Source: Apteryx mantelli
Taxonomy: Eukaryota > Chordata > Aves > Apterygiformes > Apterygidae
DNA length: 64,000 bases
NCBI RefSeq assembly: GCF_036417845.1
Contig: NC_089982.1
Coordinates: 61,455,684 to 61,519,683, forward strand
Direction of reading: 5' to 3'
This document shows, in pieces, positions 62,101 to 64,000 of the stretch. The translations under genes were made by a program, and so were the position numbers. The notes under the pieces are model-generated. The model had not been told where the DNA came from. It was given only the letters and a program-made list of their open reading frames with translations, and made no database searches. Position 1 is the first letter of the stretch, and every line of letters begins with the position of its first letter.

Positions 62101-64000
62101 AATCGGTGTGGTCATATTTAGTGCGGGGTGCTTACACACACACCTCTCTCTAGGAATGTTTGCTTCCCTGTTTTTTACCCTTATTCTCTTTCAACATTTG
62201 TACAAAAGAAGTAGGCTTTAATATTTTTGTGCTTGAATATTTTCAGGCCTAAAGGGAAAGATTCAGCCTCCCTAAGCCTGATGGTTCACAGTTCTGTAGT
62301 AGTAGTATGATGGAGAGAGATGTGGTCTTTGATGTTTAGACTGGTCTTTTCCTGTTCTCCTGTCCAAGCTACTGAGTCTTGTGTGTGATTTGAACTAGAG
62401 TAGGCAGTACAGGCCAGTGCTTGTGAATAGATTTGTCTTCATGCCAGCTCTCTTTTTTTTTTTTTCTCCTTTTTTTCCTCAGTAAGGTCTGCTGTTGTTG
62501 GTTGTTATTTAAACAAAGACTTTTGCTAACTTAAAACATATCCATTTATATGGGAATATGTTTGTGCATAGATGCACATTTACAGAAACAAATCTTTTAT
62601 TTCCAGATAATCGCACATTCAGAAAAATTGTACTACCCAGCAGATAAGCACCATAAATTGCTTTTTTTCAAGAATGAACTGATAAAATACAAATAGTAGA
62701 ATCTCTTTTGTGTCATCCTAAAGCCAGCATTAGTAACAATCCACAGGGCTCATAGCAGGGATAGAACAAAGGAGTTTACTGTTGCACATTAAACTGTTGT
62801 TCTGTAATTATTCTTAGAAAGCAAAAACACTTGTTCTTTAAATGTTACTCATGTAGTTCATATTTTGTATGCTGTTTGGGGCCTGAGGGATATGCAAAAT
62901 ATATATATTGTTAAGGACCCCTTACTAGGTCAAAATCAGGCTGCTATTGAAAAATGTTTGAACATAGTTTTGTTTATTCTTTGAAGAGACTCTCTTAACA
63001 AAGAACTTAAACTTTTGTGGTGGTGTCTGTATTAAAATTCTGTAGTTGCCAAACCTTAGCCAAACTTAGAACTGAATTTTGTTCGTTGTTCCATTAGTAA
63101 TTGCTTGTATGTGAAAACTTTTGAGAAAATAGCTGTATGGGAATGTTGCCAGAAAGTGTTGGATTCCATCCAATTCCATCCAATTGTTGGATGTATGGAT
63201 AATTTTGATTATACAAATTCTAGCTGTGAAATAATTTGATTTCATCTCATGTTATTGAGCGGGTTTGTGGCTTGTTGTTTTTAGTTGATCCATTCCATAT
63301 TATTAAAGCACAATCTTCATTTGTAATCTTTGGTTCAGAAAACTTCAAAATAATGCATAAACATGAATGTGTGGATCTTCCTTGCATATATATTCATCAA
63401 TCAGTAGCCTGTTGGGATTCCTGACTTCACTCTGTTTGTTTGTGAAGAAGTTCTGAAGACCTTAAGTGAATCTTGATTCAAAATCTGTAACCAAGTTTCA
63501 TGTCTTTGGTATATGAAAAAATCGTGAGCAACTGATACCATTTATGACCAGTGGGTCAAATGTTCAGTGGCTTGACTGATGTGAAGGTACCCGTGATACA
63601 TTGGTTCTAGACAATAATCCCGTGTTGCAAGCTTCCTGTGTTCCCCTGTGAGAAAGTGTATAGGGAAGCTAGATGAAGGCTAATATCAATCTTTCTGTAA
63701 ACTGGCTTTGCTCTGCCTTAATTCAGACCAGAATGCATGTAGAACTGTCTTAGTGAAAATGACGGCAGATTTTTACCACAGATCAAGGGAAGATGTTTGT
63801 TCTGGTTTTCCTGGGCTTCTCTGAAGTTGCTGATGAGGTGATGCTGTCCTCTTGCCCAAGAGGAGTGATAAGCGTTCACTGATACTATTGGTAATGTTGT
63901 TCCTTGAAGGGTATATTCAGTGGTGCGAAAAACAGGTTTCTTCTACTTGACCTCTCAATTCCTGACTCACAAGAATCGGTTCTTTGTTGAAGTTCTCCTT

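Larger units (their letters stand above)
50018..64000 (+). other. PDS5A: PDS5A intron 2 (continues past the window)
   Basis: About 14 kb of AT-rich sequence. I did not find the next expected exon (the MVVKTFMDMDQ region), so it should lie to the right. The intron contains two old repeat fragments and two exon-like candidates, described separately, plus T and A homopolymers such as 52,320-52,334, 58,058-58,072 and 62,453-62,465. Confidence 0.7.

Noticed and set aside
1-64000. Searched by eye for CRISPR arrays, rRNA, tRNA genes and prokaryotic operons
   Set aside because: None seen. The window is vertebrate nuclear DNA with spliced genes.

Overview
This is a vertebrate nuclear window, most likely from a bird. 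It has AT-rich introns, two CpG islands, CR1 LINEs ending in the octamer repeat typical of avian and other sauropsid CR1, and exons of two conserved genes, N4BP2 and PDS5A, arranged head to head as in the human 4p14 region. A crocodile or turtle is less likely but not excluded from sequence alone.

Layout. Positions 1-12,411 carry seven coding exons of N4BP2 on the minus strand. They run from the start codon at 12,291 to a large exon cut by the left edge, about 805 codons in all, with every splice phase consistent. Positions 12,412-30,860 are the long 5' intron of N4BP2. It is AT-rich and contains a near full-length CR1 retrotransposon (about 15,003-19,318, antisense to N4BP2) and a CR1 3'-end fragment. 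Positions about 29,990-31,400 are a CpG island, the presumed N4BP2 promoter. Positions 31,400-48,200 are the intergenic spacer. It is mostly featureless but holds a decayed RTE-like LINE whose endonuclease and reverse transcriptase parts lie in opposite orientation. Positions about 48,200-49,760 are a second CpG island, the PDS5A promoter. The first PDS5A coding exon (40 codons, plus strand) follows at 49,898-50,017, and the rest of the window is PDS5A intron.

Genes. N4BP2 encodes a CUE-domain, P-loop-kinase and Smr-nuclease protein; the CUE and kinase parts are visible here. PDS5A encodes a HEAT-repeat regulator of cohesin; only its N-terminus is here. They share a divergent intergenic region but no pathway can be inferred.

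Most unusual signal. A 155-bp GC-rich block is present in both CpG islands as an inverted repeat (30,938-31,092 and 48,714-48,868). By eye it differs at 3 positions. Because the genes diverge, the block has the same orientation relative to transcription at both promoters. This looks like a duplicated or gene-converted promoter/first-exon module. Other items worth checking are two candidate unannotated exons in the PDS5A intron, an in-frame upstream ATG in PDS5A exon 1, a GGGCCT hexamer repeat in N4BP2 intron 1, and the inverted RTE relic.
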